DNA of 64,000 nt, from NCBI RefSeq assembly GCF_027925155.1, contig NZ_BSDY01000006.1:124001-188000 (forward strand), in the 5' to 3' direction. A program made the translations under genes and the position numbers. The notes beneath the pieces are model-generated. The model worked only from the letters and a program-made list of their open reading frames with translations, searched no databases and was not told the DNA's origin. Positions within the stretch are counted from its first letter, which is position 1; the number at the start of each line of letters is the position of its first letter. Positions 25,398 to 33,659 of this stretch are shown in pieces. The stretch is from Propionigenium maris DSM 9537. GTDB taxonomy: Bacteria; Fusobacteriota; Fusobacteriia; Fusobacteriales; Fusobacteriaceae.

Positions 25398-26780
25398 ATG
25401 AATTGGAAGCAGCTGATGACTCCTTATCAGTTTAGAGAGAAGGAGAGGGAGATGAAGGAGCCCTTGGAGGAGTTTAAAACAGATTACTCCAAGATAATAT
25501 TTAGCTCTGCCTTCAGAAGACTGAAGAATAAAACGCAGATATACCCCCTGGACAGCAATGACTTTATACGGACCAGGCTGACTCACTCGTTGGAGGTAGC
25601 CACTATAGCCAGCGAGCTGGGAACCAAGGTGGAGAAGAGGCTCATAGAGGAGGGGAAACTATCCCCTGATATGAAGGAGTGTTTAGGGGCTGTACTCAGG
25701 GCAGCTTCTCTGGTTCACGATGTAGGAAACCCTCCCTTTGGTCACTATGGGGAGTTTATAATCCAGGACTTCTTCACGGAGTTTTTCAGGGAAAAATTCA
25801 GACAGGACACAGATTTCTATGGAACCACATGGAAGCTCTCGGAGCTCTATGACTTTAAGAAGTTTGAGGGGAACGCCCAGGCACTGAGACAGCTGAAGAA
25901 GCTACAGTATCTGAGGGATGAGCATGGGCTGAACCTGAGCTTTCCTACCCTGGCGACAATAATGAAGTATCCCAGGTGCTCCTATGAGGGGAATGACCCC
26001 GCAAAGGGGGTCAGCTACAAGAAGTTCGGGTACTTTCAGAGTGAGGCAGAGGCCTATGAGGAACTTGTGGAGAGGTTGGGACTGAGAGTAGAAGGAAAGG
26101 TGTGCAGGCATCCTTTAGTATTCCTTCTGGAGGCTGCAGATGATATAGCTTATATGATGGCAGATATAGAGGACGCCTTTAAGAAGGGGATACTCAACAA
26201 TGAGATCCTCAGGGGGGTACTTATAAAATATCTGAACCTTACCAATGAGAAGGAGAATGAGATCCTTCTCAGTCTGGGGGAGATAGAGGTGGATATGGAC
26301 TATCCTAAACCCTGGGAGATAAAGATGCAGATCTTCAGAAAGAGGATGCATAACTTTATGATGGATGAGGTAATAGAAACATTTATGTATCACTATGAGG
26401 ATATAATGGCAGGAAGGTATGAGAGGGAGCTGCTGGAATGCTCAGATGCAGTTCATCTGAAGAATGCCTTCCAGGAGATTCTGGGGATAATTATAGGTGA
26501 TAAGGATGTAATAAAGCTGGAGATAGCAGGGGACAGGGTGTTGAGGGTTCTCCTGAGGGAGTTTACCAATGCTGTGATATCTCCAAAAAAGGATATGCCT
26601 GGAACCAAGGAGGCGAAGTTATACAGACTTATGTCCAGCAACTACAGATTTATAAAGGAGAGGTACCCCTATAAGAATCCTCTCTACAATGAGCTGAGAC
26701 TGGTAACGGATTTTATCTGCGGGATGACAGACTCCTATGCCCTGGAGCTGTATCACTCCTTGAATGCAATTAAATTTTAA
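25398..26780 (+). CDS. dgt: dGTP triphosphohydrolase-like HD protein
   Basis: 460 aa from ATG 25398, eight bases after AAGGGGTGG (ATG 25395 is the alternative). Removes triphosphate from dGTP, limiting dNTP pools. SSAFRRLKNKTQIYPL (about 36-51), TRLTHSLEVA (about 59-68) and the HD pair in SLVHDVGNPPFGHYGE (about 108-123) match Dgt. The length is near that of the E. coli enzyme. Specificity for dGTP versus other dNTPs is by family. Stop codon overlaps its terminator. Confidence 0.88.
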   Translation: MNWKQLMTPYQFREKEREMKEPLEEFKTDYSKIIFSSAFRRLKNKTQIYPLDSNDFIRTRLTHSLEVATIASELGTKVEKRLIEEGKLSPDMKECLGAVLRAASLVHDVGNPPFGHYGEFIIQDFFTEFFREKFRQDTDFYGTTWKLSELYDFKKFEGNAQALRQLKKLQYLRDEHGLNLSFPTLATIMKYPRCSYEGNDPAKGVSYKKFGYFQSEAEAYEELVERLGLRVEGKVCRHPLVFLLEAADDIAYMMADIEDAFKKGILNNEILRGVLIKYLNLTNEKENEILLSLGEIEVDMDYPKPWEIKMQIFRKRMHNFMMDEVIETFMYHYEDIMAGRYERELLECSDAVHLKNAFQEILGIIIGDKDVIKLEIAGDRVLRVLLREFTNAVISPKKDMPGTKEAKLYRLMSSNYRFIKERYPYKNPLYNELRLVTDFICGMTDSYALELYHSLNAIKF

Positions 26781-26806
26781 AGCTCCTTACGGGGAGCTTT
26801 TCTTGT
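26779..26806 (+). terminator. Terminator after dgt
   Basis: AAAGCTCC, TTAC, GGGGAGCTTTTCTT; its stem begins within the stop codon of dgt. Confidence 0.8.
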
Positions 26807-26830
26807 GGATTTCAGTCAGGGGAGGTGTGT

Positions 26831-28465
26831 ATGGATATCTATGTAGTGGGGATCTACTTTCTTGTTATGTCTTTGCTTATGGGGCAGGCAGGGCCTCTAC
26901 TCTTTTTTTCTGTGGCTCTTATAATACTTACAATGATTATCATCTGGAGGCGGGAGAAGAGGTTACTCTATCTTGTTTTTGGAGCTGTTTTTCTTCTGAG
27001 AGCATTAACAGGGGTAGAGTTTCATGGGTACAGAGTGGGAGAGAGGGTCGGCATGGTGGTGGAATCCTCTGGAAGAAGGACCCAGGTCAGAACAATAGAG
27101 GGGAGGTTGCCCAGGGAAAGGATATATATTTCTGGAGTAGAGGTCGGTCGGGGGAAGTATAGGCTAGAGGCTGAGATAATGGATATAGAGGAGAGTAGAG
27201 GAGCAATTAACTATAGAGTAGAAGCCCTTGATCGAAGAAGGATAGATGAAAGCATTGTCAGGGGGTATCTAGAGAGAAGGATAGATAATCTTTTAGAGGG
27301 ATACAGCAGAGATCTGAAGGATTTTTATAGAGGAGTAATAGCCGGAGATAAGGATGGATTGGACAGAGAGCTAAGGGAGAAGTTTTCCTATACGGGAACC
27401 TCCCACCTTATAGTTATTTCAGGGCTTCATATAGGTGTGATTATAGCTCTCATCCTCTATCTGGCAGGGAAGATACCCATAGGGCACGATGAAAGGTATA
27501 TAGGGATAATAGTGGTGTTGAGTCTGTATGTTTTAGCAGTGGGGCCTACACCTTCTGTGGTCAGGGCCTATATAATGGGAGTTTGCTACCTTGGAAGCGG
27601 CCTCCTCTACGAGGAGAGCGATGGAAGGAAGTCATTTTTTACAGCTATGACCATAAACCTTCTGCTAGATCCCCTGGGGGCAGGAAGGATCTCCTTTCAG
27701 TTATCCTATATGGCGGTATTTTCCATCCTATTTATCTACCCTGTGGCGGAGAGATATTTAAGAAAAATAGAAAACCTACCTCTGAGGTGGTTTGCCTCTA
27801 TGGCATCCCTCAGTCTGGTGATTCAGGTGGCTCTAACTCCCATCTTTGCCATGAACTTCAGAAGCATTCCCCTTCTGTCCTTTCTGGTAAATGTAGTGGC
27901 TATCCCCTTGGGAACACTCTTTGTTCAGGCCGCTTTTCTGGCTCTCCTTACATCTAATATAGGTCTTGGTTTTCTTATTATGCCTACAGTAAATCTCATC
28001 TATTATATACTGGTTACCTTTATAGGCCTAGCATCTAACCTTCCCCTCTTGTCTGTAGAGTACAGGGGAGTGAGCAGCAGTCTATGTCTTATCTTTATCT
28101 ACCTTACCATGATACTCTTTAGTTTCAGAAGGACAAGGGTATGGAGCCTTCTTCCTATGGTTTTGATAGTGCTCATGAACAGGGAGAGGGGAGATGATTA
28201 TCTGGGAAGGAAATACGCCTACTACTCAGGTTATCCCAGGGTGGTTGCAGTTGAGAAAAAGCTTACCATGGGGGACCTGGAGGAGATGTGGGACAGCAGG
28301 ATAAAGGGAGTAGAGGTAGTGGTGGCAGGAAGAGAGCAGGATGAGAGAGTTATTGGGAGGCTGGATCCAGGAGAGATACTCCTTCTTGAAAGAGGTAAGA
28401 GTGTCAGAGTGGGGGACAGGAGATTTGAAAATATAGAGGGAAAGATAGTGGTGAGAAGGTGGTAG
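26831..28465 (+). CDS. comEC: ComEC/Rec2-type DNA uptake channel without metallo-beta-lactamase domain
   Basis: 544 aa from ATG 26831 (GGAGGTG upstream). Two N-terminal membrane helices, an OB-like domain (about 70-150), then the Competence domain with FSYTGTSHLIVISGLHIGVI (about 183-202) and about eight more helices. ComEC conducts single-stranded DNA across the inner membrane. The usual C-terminal metallo-beta-lactamase domain (700-770 aa proteins) is absent; only about 100 residues follow the last helix and no HxHxDH motif is seen. Membrane topology and signature support the call. Confidence 0.88.
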   Translation: MDIYVVGIYFLVMSLLMGQAGPLLFFSVALIILTMIIIWRREKRLLYLVFGAVFLLRALTGVEFHGYRVGERVGMVVESSGRRTQVRTIEGRLPRERIYISGVEVGRGKYRLEAEIMDIEESRGAINYRVEALDRRRIDESIVRGYLERRIDNLLEGYSRDLKDFYRGVIAGDKDGLDRELREKFSYTGTSHLIVISGLHIGVIIALILYLAGKIPIGHDERYIGIIVVLSLYVLAVGPTPSVVRAYIMGVCYLGSGLLYEESDGRKSFFTAMTINLLLDPLGAGRISFQLSYMAVFSILFIYPVAERYLRKIENLPLRWFASMASLSLVIQVALTPIFAMNFRSIPLLSFLVNVVAIPLGTLFVQAAFLALLTSNIGLGFLIMPTVNLIYYILVTFIGLASNLPLLSVEYRGVSSSLCLIFIYLTMILFSFRRTRVWSLLPMVLIVLMNRERGDDYLGRKYAYYSGYPRVVAVEKKLTMGDLEEMWDSRIKGVEVVVAGREQDERVIGRLDPGEILLLERGKSVRVGDRRFENIEGKIVVRRW

Positions 28466-28535
28466 AGGAGGGAATTGAAAAAAAGCAGAAGATATGATAG
28501 CCTATGATATCAGAGAGGTAATTAGGAGGTAGAGG

Positions 28536-29276
28536 ATGAAGAGGTTTTTAAGGGAGTTTAGATATATAAACTCAGGAGCTCCTACAAGTACTAAGGTTAT
28601 CTATGGAGTTCTGGCAGGGCTACTGCTTTTAAATATAATAAAGAAAATAACATATGATCCCTTTGTGGTTGTGATGATAGGAATACTCTTGTTTTCTGTG
28701 ATGCTCCATGAGATTGCTCACGGAGTAGCAGCATATAAAAATGGAGATCCCACAGCTAAGGATATGGGGAGATTTAGTCTTAATCCAATCAGGCATCTGG
28801 ACCCCCTAGGAACTCTTTTGCCGATCTTTTTAATAGCAACGGGATCCAGTTTTGTAGTAGGGTGGGCTAAGCCTGTACCAGTGAACTATGGGAGGATAAG
28901 GGATAAAAAGTGGGGCCTCTTTCAGGTAGCGATAGCAGGAGTAGCTGTTAATTTTATTCTAGCTTTTATAGGAGCAACCCTTATAAAGGTAACACCTCAC
29001 TTTCTATACAACAACAACCTTTTTCAGGGAGTGAGTTATCTTATCAGAATAAACCTGATACTTGGAATATTTAACCTTATTCCCATACCACCCCTTGACG
29101 GATCTAAGGTGGTTGCCAGCCTTGGAAGCTTCAAGGTGAAGAATATTATCTATTCCATGGAAAGTTATGGGATGTATATAATTTTAGCCATGGCATGGTT
29201 TGGGGTAATTGGACAGATAATATCTCCAGCCTACAGGATACTTATTAACATATTAAATATCTATATAAAGATGTAA
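28536..29276 (+). CDS. Site-2 protease family (M50) membrane metalloprotease
   Basis: 246 aa, about six membrane helices. HEIAHG (about 61-66) supplies the zinc ligands and glutamate base, and NLIPIPPLDGSK (about 186-197) supplies the distal Asp. This is the compact M50B type lacking PDZ domains, so it is distinct from RseP. The substrate is unknown; members cleave membrane-anchored regulators or signal peptides. It follows comEC by 70 nt and precedes yigZ by about 15. Confidence 0.9.
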   Translation: MKRFLREFRYINSGAPTSTKVIYGVLAGLLLLNIIKKITYDPFVVVMIGILLFSVMLHEIAHGVAAYKNGDPTAKDMGRFSLNPIRHLDPLGTLLPIFLIATGSSFVVGWAKPVPVNYGRIRDKKWGLFQVAIAGVAVNFILAFIGATLIKVTPHFLYNNNLFQGVSYLIRINLILGIFNLIPIPPLDGSKVVASLGSFKVKNIIYSMESYGMYIILAMAWFGVIGQIISPAYRILINILNIYIKM

Positions 29277-29290
29277 AGGAATTGAGGAAG

Positions 29291-29869
29291 ATGAATACAA
29301 TAGCAAGAGAGTGTATGATAGAGTTTGAAGAAAAAAAGTCAAAGTTTATAGGATATGTAAAGCCAGTATCTACCAAGGGGGAGGCAGAGGAGTTTATCAG
29401 CACAATAAAGATGATGCATCCCTCGGCAACGCATAACTGCAGTGCTTATAAGGTATTTGATGATGGACAGGAGTATTTTAAGGTAGATGATGACGGAGAG
29501 CCTGGAGGAACTGCAGGAAAGCCCATGGGAGAGATACTCAACCTTCTTGAGGTAGACAACCTTGTAGTGGTAGCTACAAGATACTTTGGAGGAGTAAAGC
29601 TTGGGGCAGGAGGGCTTGTAAGAAACTATGCCAAGACAGCAAAGCTGGCTGTACAGGAAGCAGGGATAGTGGAGTATATTGAGAGGAAGAAGTATGTTTT
29701 GGATTTTGCCTATGACAGGGTAAATGAGGTGGATTCTGTGATCTCCTCTGAAGGGGGAGAGGTTTTGGAGAAGGAGTACCTGGACAGGGTTACATACAGG
29801 GTAAGTGTTGAAAAAGGCACTGCAGAAAAGCTAAGAGAAATAAGAGATATAGTGATCTTTGAGATATAA
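29291..29869 (+). CDS. YigZ/IMPACT family protein
   Basis: 192 aa from ATG 29291 (TTGAGGAAG upstream; TTG 29282 is less likely). FEEKKSKFIGYVKPV at the N terminus and DDDGEPGGTAGKPMGEILN and TRYFGGVKLGAGGLVRNY (about 65-115) are the UPF0029/IMPACT signature. The C-terminal domain has an EF-G IV-like fold. The bacterial role is unclear, possibly ribosome or nucleotide binding. It ends at a strong terminator. Confidence 0.92.
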   Translation: MNTIARECMIEFEEKKSKFIGYVKPVSTKGEAEEFISTIKMMHPSATHNCSAYKVFDDGQEYFKVDDDGEPGGTAGKPMGEILNLLEVDNLVVVATRYFGGVKLGAGGLVRNYAKTAKLAVQEAGIVEYIERKKYVLDFAYDRVNEVDSVISSEGGEVLEKEYLDRVTYRVSVEKGTAEKLREIRDIVIFEI

Positions 29870-29871
29870 AA

Positions 29872-29895
29872 AAAGACCCTGGAGGGTCTTTTTTT
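29872..29895 (+). terminator. Terminator after yigZ
   Basis: AAAAAGACCCT, GG, AGGGTCTTTTTTT. Confidence 0.9.
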
Positions 29896-29908
29896 GTTAT
29901 TAAGTTAA

Positions 29909-29988
29909 AGTATAGAATTTATAAAATATTTACGTGAAGTCACTAGTACTGCAAGTGATTATTAGGATGCAACATCACGTTGCTTTTT
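29909..29988 (+). repeat. 80-nt intergenic repeat, copy A, with its own terminator hairpin
   Basis: Starts AGTATAGAA and ends GCAAC-ATCAC-GTTGC plus T5. Matches 47517-47596 without gaps at 62 of 80 positions (78%). It lies right after the yigZ terminator. May encode a small RNA or be a miniature repeat element. Confidence 0.7.
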
Positions 29989-29990
29989 AT

Positions 29991-30677
29991 TTAAAATCTT
30001 GTGGAGAAATGAGGTTTCTTCTTTCTAAAGGGCAGATAGGCCAGCATGAATAAGGCTATACCTATCCCTTCAAAGGAAAGGATGTAGTAGGGCCATGGTC
30101 CCAGGTAGTCGATGGGACTGTTGAAGTCTGGTTTGTAGTTTATATACATATAGTTGGTGCCCAGGTTTGTATTTAGTATGAACACAAATACAAAGATGAT
30201 ATTCAGATAGATTATAGCCTTGAGAAGGCTATTCTTTGTGGGTTTAAACTTCCAAAATGATATACAGAATATAACTGTGTAGAACAAGTAGTAGTGGGTT
30301 GAAAAAAATGATATATTCCAAAAATTTGGAAATGATAACTTAACTTCAGGGGTAAGAAGGGCAAAGAATGCTCCAATAGTCCAGAAGTATGTAAGCTCGA
30401 AGAAAAAGTATGACTTAAATGCCATTGTAAGTACAGCTGTAATAAATGTAAGATTACAGAGGTGTAGGGGAAGCATCTCTACGAGAGGTTCCTTAAAATA
30501 CACATATCGATAGACCGTCTCTGCAATCTTAACCCCTGCAATAAGAAGGGCACTTACCCTTGCCAAGGTTGTTTTTTTATAACAGAAGGCTGAAAGGAGA
30601 GCAAGGAGCAGCGTAGTGACCAGGTACCCTCCAAGATTTAAAAAGTGTTCCATGCTAAAAAGTTCAAATGTATCCAT
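29991..30677 (-). CDS. YwaF-like (TIGR02206) integral membrane protein
   Basis: 228 aa with about seven hydrophobic segments. EMLPLHLCNLTFI near residues 67-79 and GTNYMYINYKP...GPWPYYIL near 173-200 are the conserved features of this family of unknown function. The C terminus is basic (FRKKKPHFSTRF). Minus strand, upstream of and apparently not coupled to the RNase H gene 15 bases before it. Confidence 0.85.
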   Translation of the reverse strand: MDTFELFSMEHFLNLGGYLVTTLLLALLSAFCYKKTTLARVSALLIAGVKIAETVYRYVYFKEPLVEMLPLHLCNLTFITAVLTMAFKSYFFFELTYFWTIGAFFALLTPEVKLSFPNFWNISFFSTHYYLFYTVIFCISFWKFKPTKNSLLKAIIYLNIIFVFVFILNTNLGTNYMYINYKPDFNSPIDYLGPWPYYILSFEGIGIALFMLAYLPFRKKKPHFSTRF

Positions 30678-30691
30678 GAATGTCCTCCTAA

Positions 30692-31486
30692 TTATTTATG
30701 GAATCCTAAGTCTGCAGGGTTGATATCCCCTGAAATATGCTGAATCTGTCCCCCGATAGACTCATACCTACGCCTTAAGGTTACCACCTTTTCTGCCAGA
30801 TCAAGGGTTTCCCTTTTCTGACTCTCCCTTTTTATGAGTCCCTTGGACCAGTAGCTGATAACCAGGTTACTGTCTCCATATATATTTAATACATTTTCTT
30901 CTATGGCAATTTTTAGTGCACAGTATAAGCCAAGAAGCTCACCAAAGTTATTTGTAGATCCCTCTCTGGTAAGATAGTTCCCGTGAGCATTGATCTTTTC
31001 CTGGGGAAGCAGCTTATGAAGGATACTGTTTCCCATCTTATCGGTAACCCTTACCTCGGTACCTATTCCCCTACCAGTACCAGCATCAAAGTATATACCA
31101 TCTGGGAGTCCCATCCTGATCTCTGTTTCGCTGAGATATCTTCCCCCCAGATCCAGCCATTCCCTGGCTTCCTCATAGGTCTTAAAGGACTTGTACCGAG
31201 CCTTTCCTATGGCAGTGATATTTTTACACTCATCCCAGGAGTCAACTATACCAGTTTTTCCAACTTCAAAAAGGTTGTAGGCATAGTATTTTTTAGATTT
31301 CTTTCCAGAGTTTTTTTTAGCTGCTGGGGCAGCAGTAGGATCTTCCAGCCACATTTTGGCTTCCTTCTCGCTGGGGAAGGATCTATATCTGGCGCTTTTT
31401 CCCATGACCATCTTTTGGCACTCAGGCCACGAGGTACATATGCCTCTATTATTGCCCACGATGTAGGCATAATATTTTTTCTTCAT
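30692..31486 (-). CDS. RNase H with two N-terminal viroplasmin-like domains
   Basis: 264 aa from ATG 31486, the start of the first domain (upstream in-frame codons encode non-conserved basic sequence). Two viroplasmin/RNase HI N-terminal domains occupy about 1-48 (KKYYAYIVGNNRGI..W.EC) and 67-112 (KKYYAYNLFEVGKTGI..WDEC), joined by a Lys/Ala linker. The RNase H fold follows, with acidic residues in YFDAGTG, NNFGELLGL, YGDSNLVI and NPADLGF. It removes RNA from RNA:DNA hybrids; the N-terminal domains bind hybrid. All four acidic positions are kept, so it should be active. Confidence 0.9.
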   Translation of the reverse strand: MKKKYYAYIVGNNRGICTSWPECQKMVMGKSARYRSFPSEKEAKMWLEDPTAAPAAKKNSGKKSKKYYAYNLFEVGKTGIVDSWDECKNITAIGKARYKSFKTYEEAREWLDLGGRYLSETEIRMGLPDGIYFDAGTGRGIGTEVRVTDKMGNSILHKLLPQEKINAHGNYLTREGSTNNFGELLGLYCALKIAIEENVLNIYGDSNLVISYWSKGLIKRESQKRETLDLAEKVVTLRRRYESIGGQIQHISGDINPADLGFHK

Positions 31487-31565
31487 CTTTATTCTCTTCA
31501 CCACCTGTTTTCTCTTTAAATAAAAGTATTTATAAAGATTATAAGGCACCAGATGAAAAAATGCA

Positions 31566-31597
31566 AAAAAAGAACCCCTCACACAGGTGAGAGGTTA
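31566..31597 (-). terminator. Terminator of the 63-aa paralogue gene (minus strand)
   Basis: On the minus strand an AACCTCTCAC/GTGAGGGGTT stem is followed by CTTTTTTT. Confidence 0.75.
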
Positions 31598-31603
31598 CTT
31601 GAT

Positions 31604-31795
31604 TTAAAGGGATTTAAGCTTTTCCATGGCCTCATCTAAACTACTGTAATACATATTGAGATCGTATTCTCTGGACCTGCCGCAGGTGCTTCCTATAGAT
31701 TCCATTATAGCATATAAAATTCTGCCGCCAACTTTAACTTCCTCGATAAAATACCACATATTTCTGCTAACTGATTTTTCGATAAGTCTTTTCAT
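31604..31795 (-). CDS. Small protein, paralogue 1 of a tandem pair
   Basis: 63 aa, GGAGGAAAG before ATG. Pattern KSVSRNMWYFIEEVKVGGRILYAIMESI...EYDLNMYYSSLDEAMEKLKSL. It shares about half of its residues with the next gene: VSxNMxYFI, EVxxxG, YAIMExI, YDLNxYxSSLxxAxEKLKS. It may be a small beta-beta-alpha fold. No membrane segment or signal; unknown family. Confidence 0.7.
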   Translation of the reverse strand: MKRLIEKSVSRNMWYFIEEVKVGGRILYAIMESIGSTCGRSREYDLNMYYSSLDEAMEKLKSL

Positions 31796-31919
31796 ATGCT
31801 TTCCTCCTTCTGTGAGTTAAAGGTGATCCAGAAACACAAAGTTAATTATTTCTCTTAACCTTCTATATGTAACTTAATCAACTTTCCTTCTTTTGAAAGA
31901 GAAAAAAGTAACTTTTTTA

Positions 31920-32111
31920 TCACATGGACTTCAACTTCTCCTCGGCATCCTCTAAACTGCTAAAATAAAGGTTTAAATCATAGCTATTTGTGGCACCACC
32001 CTTTCCAGTAATGGTCTCCATAATTGCATAAAATACCTTTCCGTCGATCTCCACCTCCTTAATAAAATAGTTCATATTTTGACTTACTTTTTTATCCTTA
32101 ACCTTTGTCAT
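31920..32111 (-). CDS. Small protein, paralogue 2 of a tandem pair
   Basis: 63 aa, GGAGGAGG before ATG. Same layout as its neighbour: KKVSQNMNYFIKEVEIDGKVFYAIMETI...SYDLNLYFSSLEDAEEKLKSM. The spacer between the two genes is about 120 bp and AT-rich, so each may be expressed separately. Divergent from rpmE. The retention of length and motif in both copies argues that they are real genes. Confidence 0.7.
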   Translation of the reverse strand: MTKVKDKKVSQNMNYFIKEVEIDGKVFYAIMETITGKGGATNSYDLNLYFSSLEDAEEKLKSM

Positions 32112-32256
32112 AATATCCTCCTCCCTTTTAGTTTTAAATATACTTTATCCACCTCCAGGTGTTTATCCTCTAATCTTTTTTCAAGGGGATTAAGAAAAAG
32201 CGCCTTCTACCTATTGGAGGAGAAGTTGTCAAGTAAATTAAATTTACAAAAACACT

Positions 32257-32284
32257 TGCAAAATTATGGTTTCTATGATAGAAT
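32257..32284 (+). promoter_or_regulatory. Promoter of rpmE
   Basis: TTGCAA (32257-32262), 16 nt, TAGAAT (32279-32284) preceded by TGA. About 40 nt before the rpmE ATG. Confidence 0.6.
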
Positions 32285-32324
32285 TTATTTCGAAATTAAA
32301 GTTTAAGTGAGGAAGGTGAAATCA

Positions 32325-32534
32325 ATGAGAAACGGAATTCATCCTGATTACAAAGTAATCAACGTTGAGTGTACATGTGGAGAGAAGTTTGAAACTAGAT
32401 CTACTTACAACAAGGGCGACCTTAAAGTAGCTGTATGTTCAAAGTGTCACCCATTCTATACTGGTAAGGCTAAGTTCGTAGACGCCGCTGGTAGAGTTGA
32501 CAAGTTCAACAAGAAATTTGGACTTAAGAAATAA
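32325..32534 (+). CDS. rpmE: 50S ribosomal protein L31
   Basis: 69 aa from ATG 32325, which gives the normal N terminus [11 protein letters not shown] and has GAGGAAGG upstream; the longer frame from 32307 would start inside that element. The CTCGEKF and [11 protein letters not shown] segments supply zinc cysteines, so it is the zinc-binding (C+) form, not the zinc-starvation paralogue. L31 bridges the two subunits at the central protuberance. Confidence 0.96.
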   Translation: MRNGIHPDYKVINVECTCGEKFETRSTYNKGDLKVAVCSKCHPFYTGKAKFVDAAGRVDKFNKKFGLKK

Positions 32535-32540
32535 TTATGA

Positions 32541-32570
32541 AAAGCAGGACAAGTGGTCCTGCTTTTTTTG
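32541..32570 (+). terminator. Terminator after rpmE
   Basis: AAGCAGGAC (32542-32550), AAGTG, GTCCTGCTT (32556-32564), T-run. Confidence 0.9.
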
Positions 32571-32638
32571 TAAAAAAAAATCGGTTAATAAGTACTTGAA
32601 AGTATATATATTTTATTAATTATTAGGGGGAAAAGAAA

Positions 32639-33262
32639 ATGGCAGTAATTGAAGTAAACCATCCGTTAATTCAACACAAACTAACATTCCTAAGGGATAA
32701 AAACACTGGAACTAAGTTATTTAGAGAGACTCTAAACGAGATCGCAGGTCTTATGACATATGAGGCTACAAAAAATGTACAGCTACAAGAGGTTACAGTG
32801 GAAACTCCTCTAATGACTACTAAGGCTTATACAATGCCTGAGGATGTGGCGATTGTACCTATCCTGAGAGCAGGTCTTGGAATGACTGAGGGAATCACAG
32901 CTCTTATACCTACAGCTAAGATAGGACACGTGGGAGTATACAGAGACGAGGAAACTCTAGAGCCAGTATACTACTACTGCAAGTTACCTAACGACATCGC
33001 AGAGAGAAAGGTATTACTAGTAGATCCTATGCTTGCAACTGGAGGATCAGCAATATATGCAATCGACTACCTAAAGGAACAGGGAGTGAAGGATATCGTA
33101 TTTATGTGTCTTGTAGCAGCTCCAGAGGGAATTGAGAAGGTAGTAGCTAAGCACCCAGATGTAGATATCTATGCAGCTAAGATAGACGAGGGATTAGATG
33201 AGAACGGATACATCTATCCAGGATTAGGAGACTGTGGAGACAGAATCTTTGGAACTAAGTAA
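32639..33262 (+). CDS. upp: Uracil phosphoribosyltransferase
   Basis: 207 aa, full length. Converts uracil and PRPP to UMP (pyrimidine salvage). The PRPP loop is [20 protein letters not shown] at about 123-142; [14 protein letters not shown] (about 65-78) and the C-terminal uracil-binding [17 protein letters not shown] are diagnostic. Start ATG behind GGGGGAAAAG. Monocistronic. Confidence 0.97.
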   Translation: MAVIEVNHPLIQHKLTFLRDKNTGTKLFRETLNEIAGLMTYEATKNVQLQEVTVETPLMTTKAYTMPEDVAIVPILRAGLGMTEGITALIPTAKIGHVGVYRDEETLEPVYYYCKLPNDIAERKVLLVDPMLATGGSAIYAIDYLKEQGVKDIVFMCLVAAPEGIEKVVAKHPDVDIYAAKIDEGLDENGYIYPGLGDCGDRIFGTK

Positions 33263-33276
33263 TCAATAGTATTGAG

Positions 33277-33301
33277 ACCACCCCAAGGGGTGGTTTTTTT
33301 T
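33277..33301 (+). terminator. Terminator after upp
   Basis: ACCACCCC, AA, GGGGTGGT, T-run. Confidence 0.9.
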
Positions 33302-33397
33302 GTTGTACTCATTAATATTTCTTAATTTATAAATAATCACCAGTTAATTTTAAACGAGTATTTTTATATGTAAATTTTTTATGAAAGGAGTTGAATT

Positions 33398-33553
33398 ATG
33401 AAAAAAGTAATACTTTTAACCTTTATTTTTCTCCTTATAATAGCTTGTACCAATGTTGGTAGTGGAAATGAGGAGAGGCTTTCTAGAGGAATAGAGAATG
33501 AAATACAGGTTGAATTTGTAGATTCAGGAAGCCATTATCGGATAAAAGAATAG
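33398..33553 (+). CDS. 51-aa putative lipoprotein
   Basis: ATG 33398 is preceded by AAAGGAG. The product starts MKKVILLTFIFLLIIACTN, a complete lipoprotein signal with lipobox LIIAC (Cys17), leaving a mature part of only 35 residues, acidic at first (GNEERLSRGIENEIQVEFVD) and ending HYRIKE. A perfect terminator follows 10 bases after the stop codon. Size and layout resemble small membrane lipoproteins such as entericidin-type peptides, but without sequence similarity that I can see. Confidence 0.65.
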   Translation: MKKVILLTFIFLLIIACTNVGSGNEERLSRGIENEIQVEFVDSGSHYRIKE

Positions 33554-33563
33554 ATGAATTATA

Positions 33564-33590
33564 AAGGGACGGAATAATCCGTCCCTTTTT
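33564..33590 (+). terminator. Terminator after the small lipoprotein gene
   Basis: AAGGGACGGA, ATAA, TCCGTCCC, five T. Confidence 0.9.
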
Positions 33591-33659
33591 AATGTTAAGG
33601 AAAGTATAGAATTAAAAACTCATATTTTATAGGCATAGAATTGGAAAAAGCTTCAAATA

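Noticed and set aside
26764..27162. 132-codon plus-strand frame overlapping the start of comEC
   Set aside because: It begins within the end of dgt, crosses a terminator and lies in another frame of comEC.
32079..32306. 75-codon plus-strand frame opposite the 63-aa gene
   Set aside because: It is antisense to the paralogue start and covers the rpmE promoter; no supporting signals.
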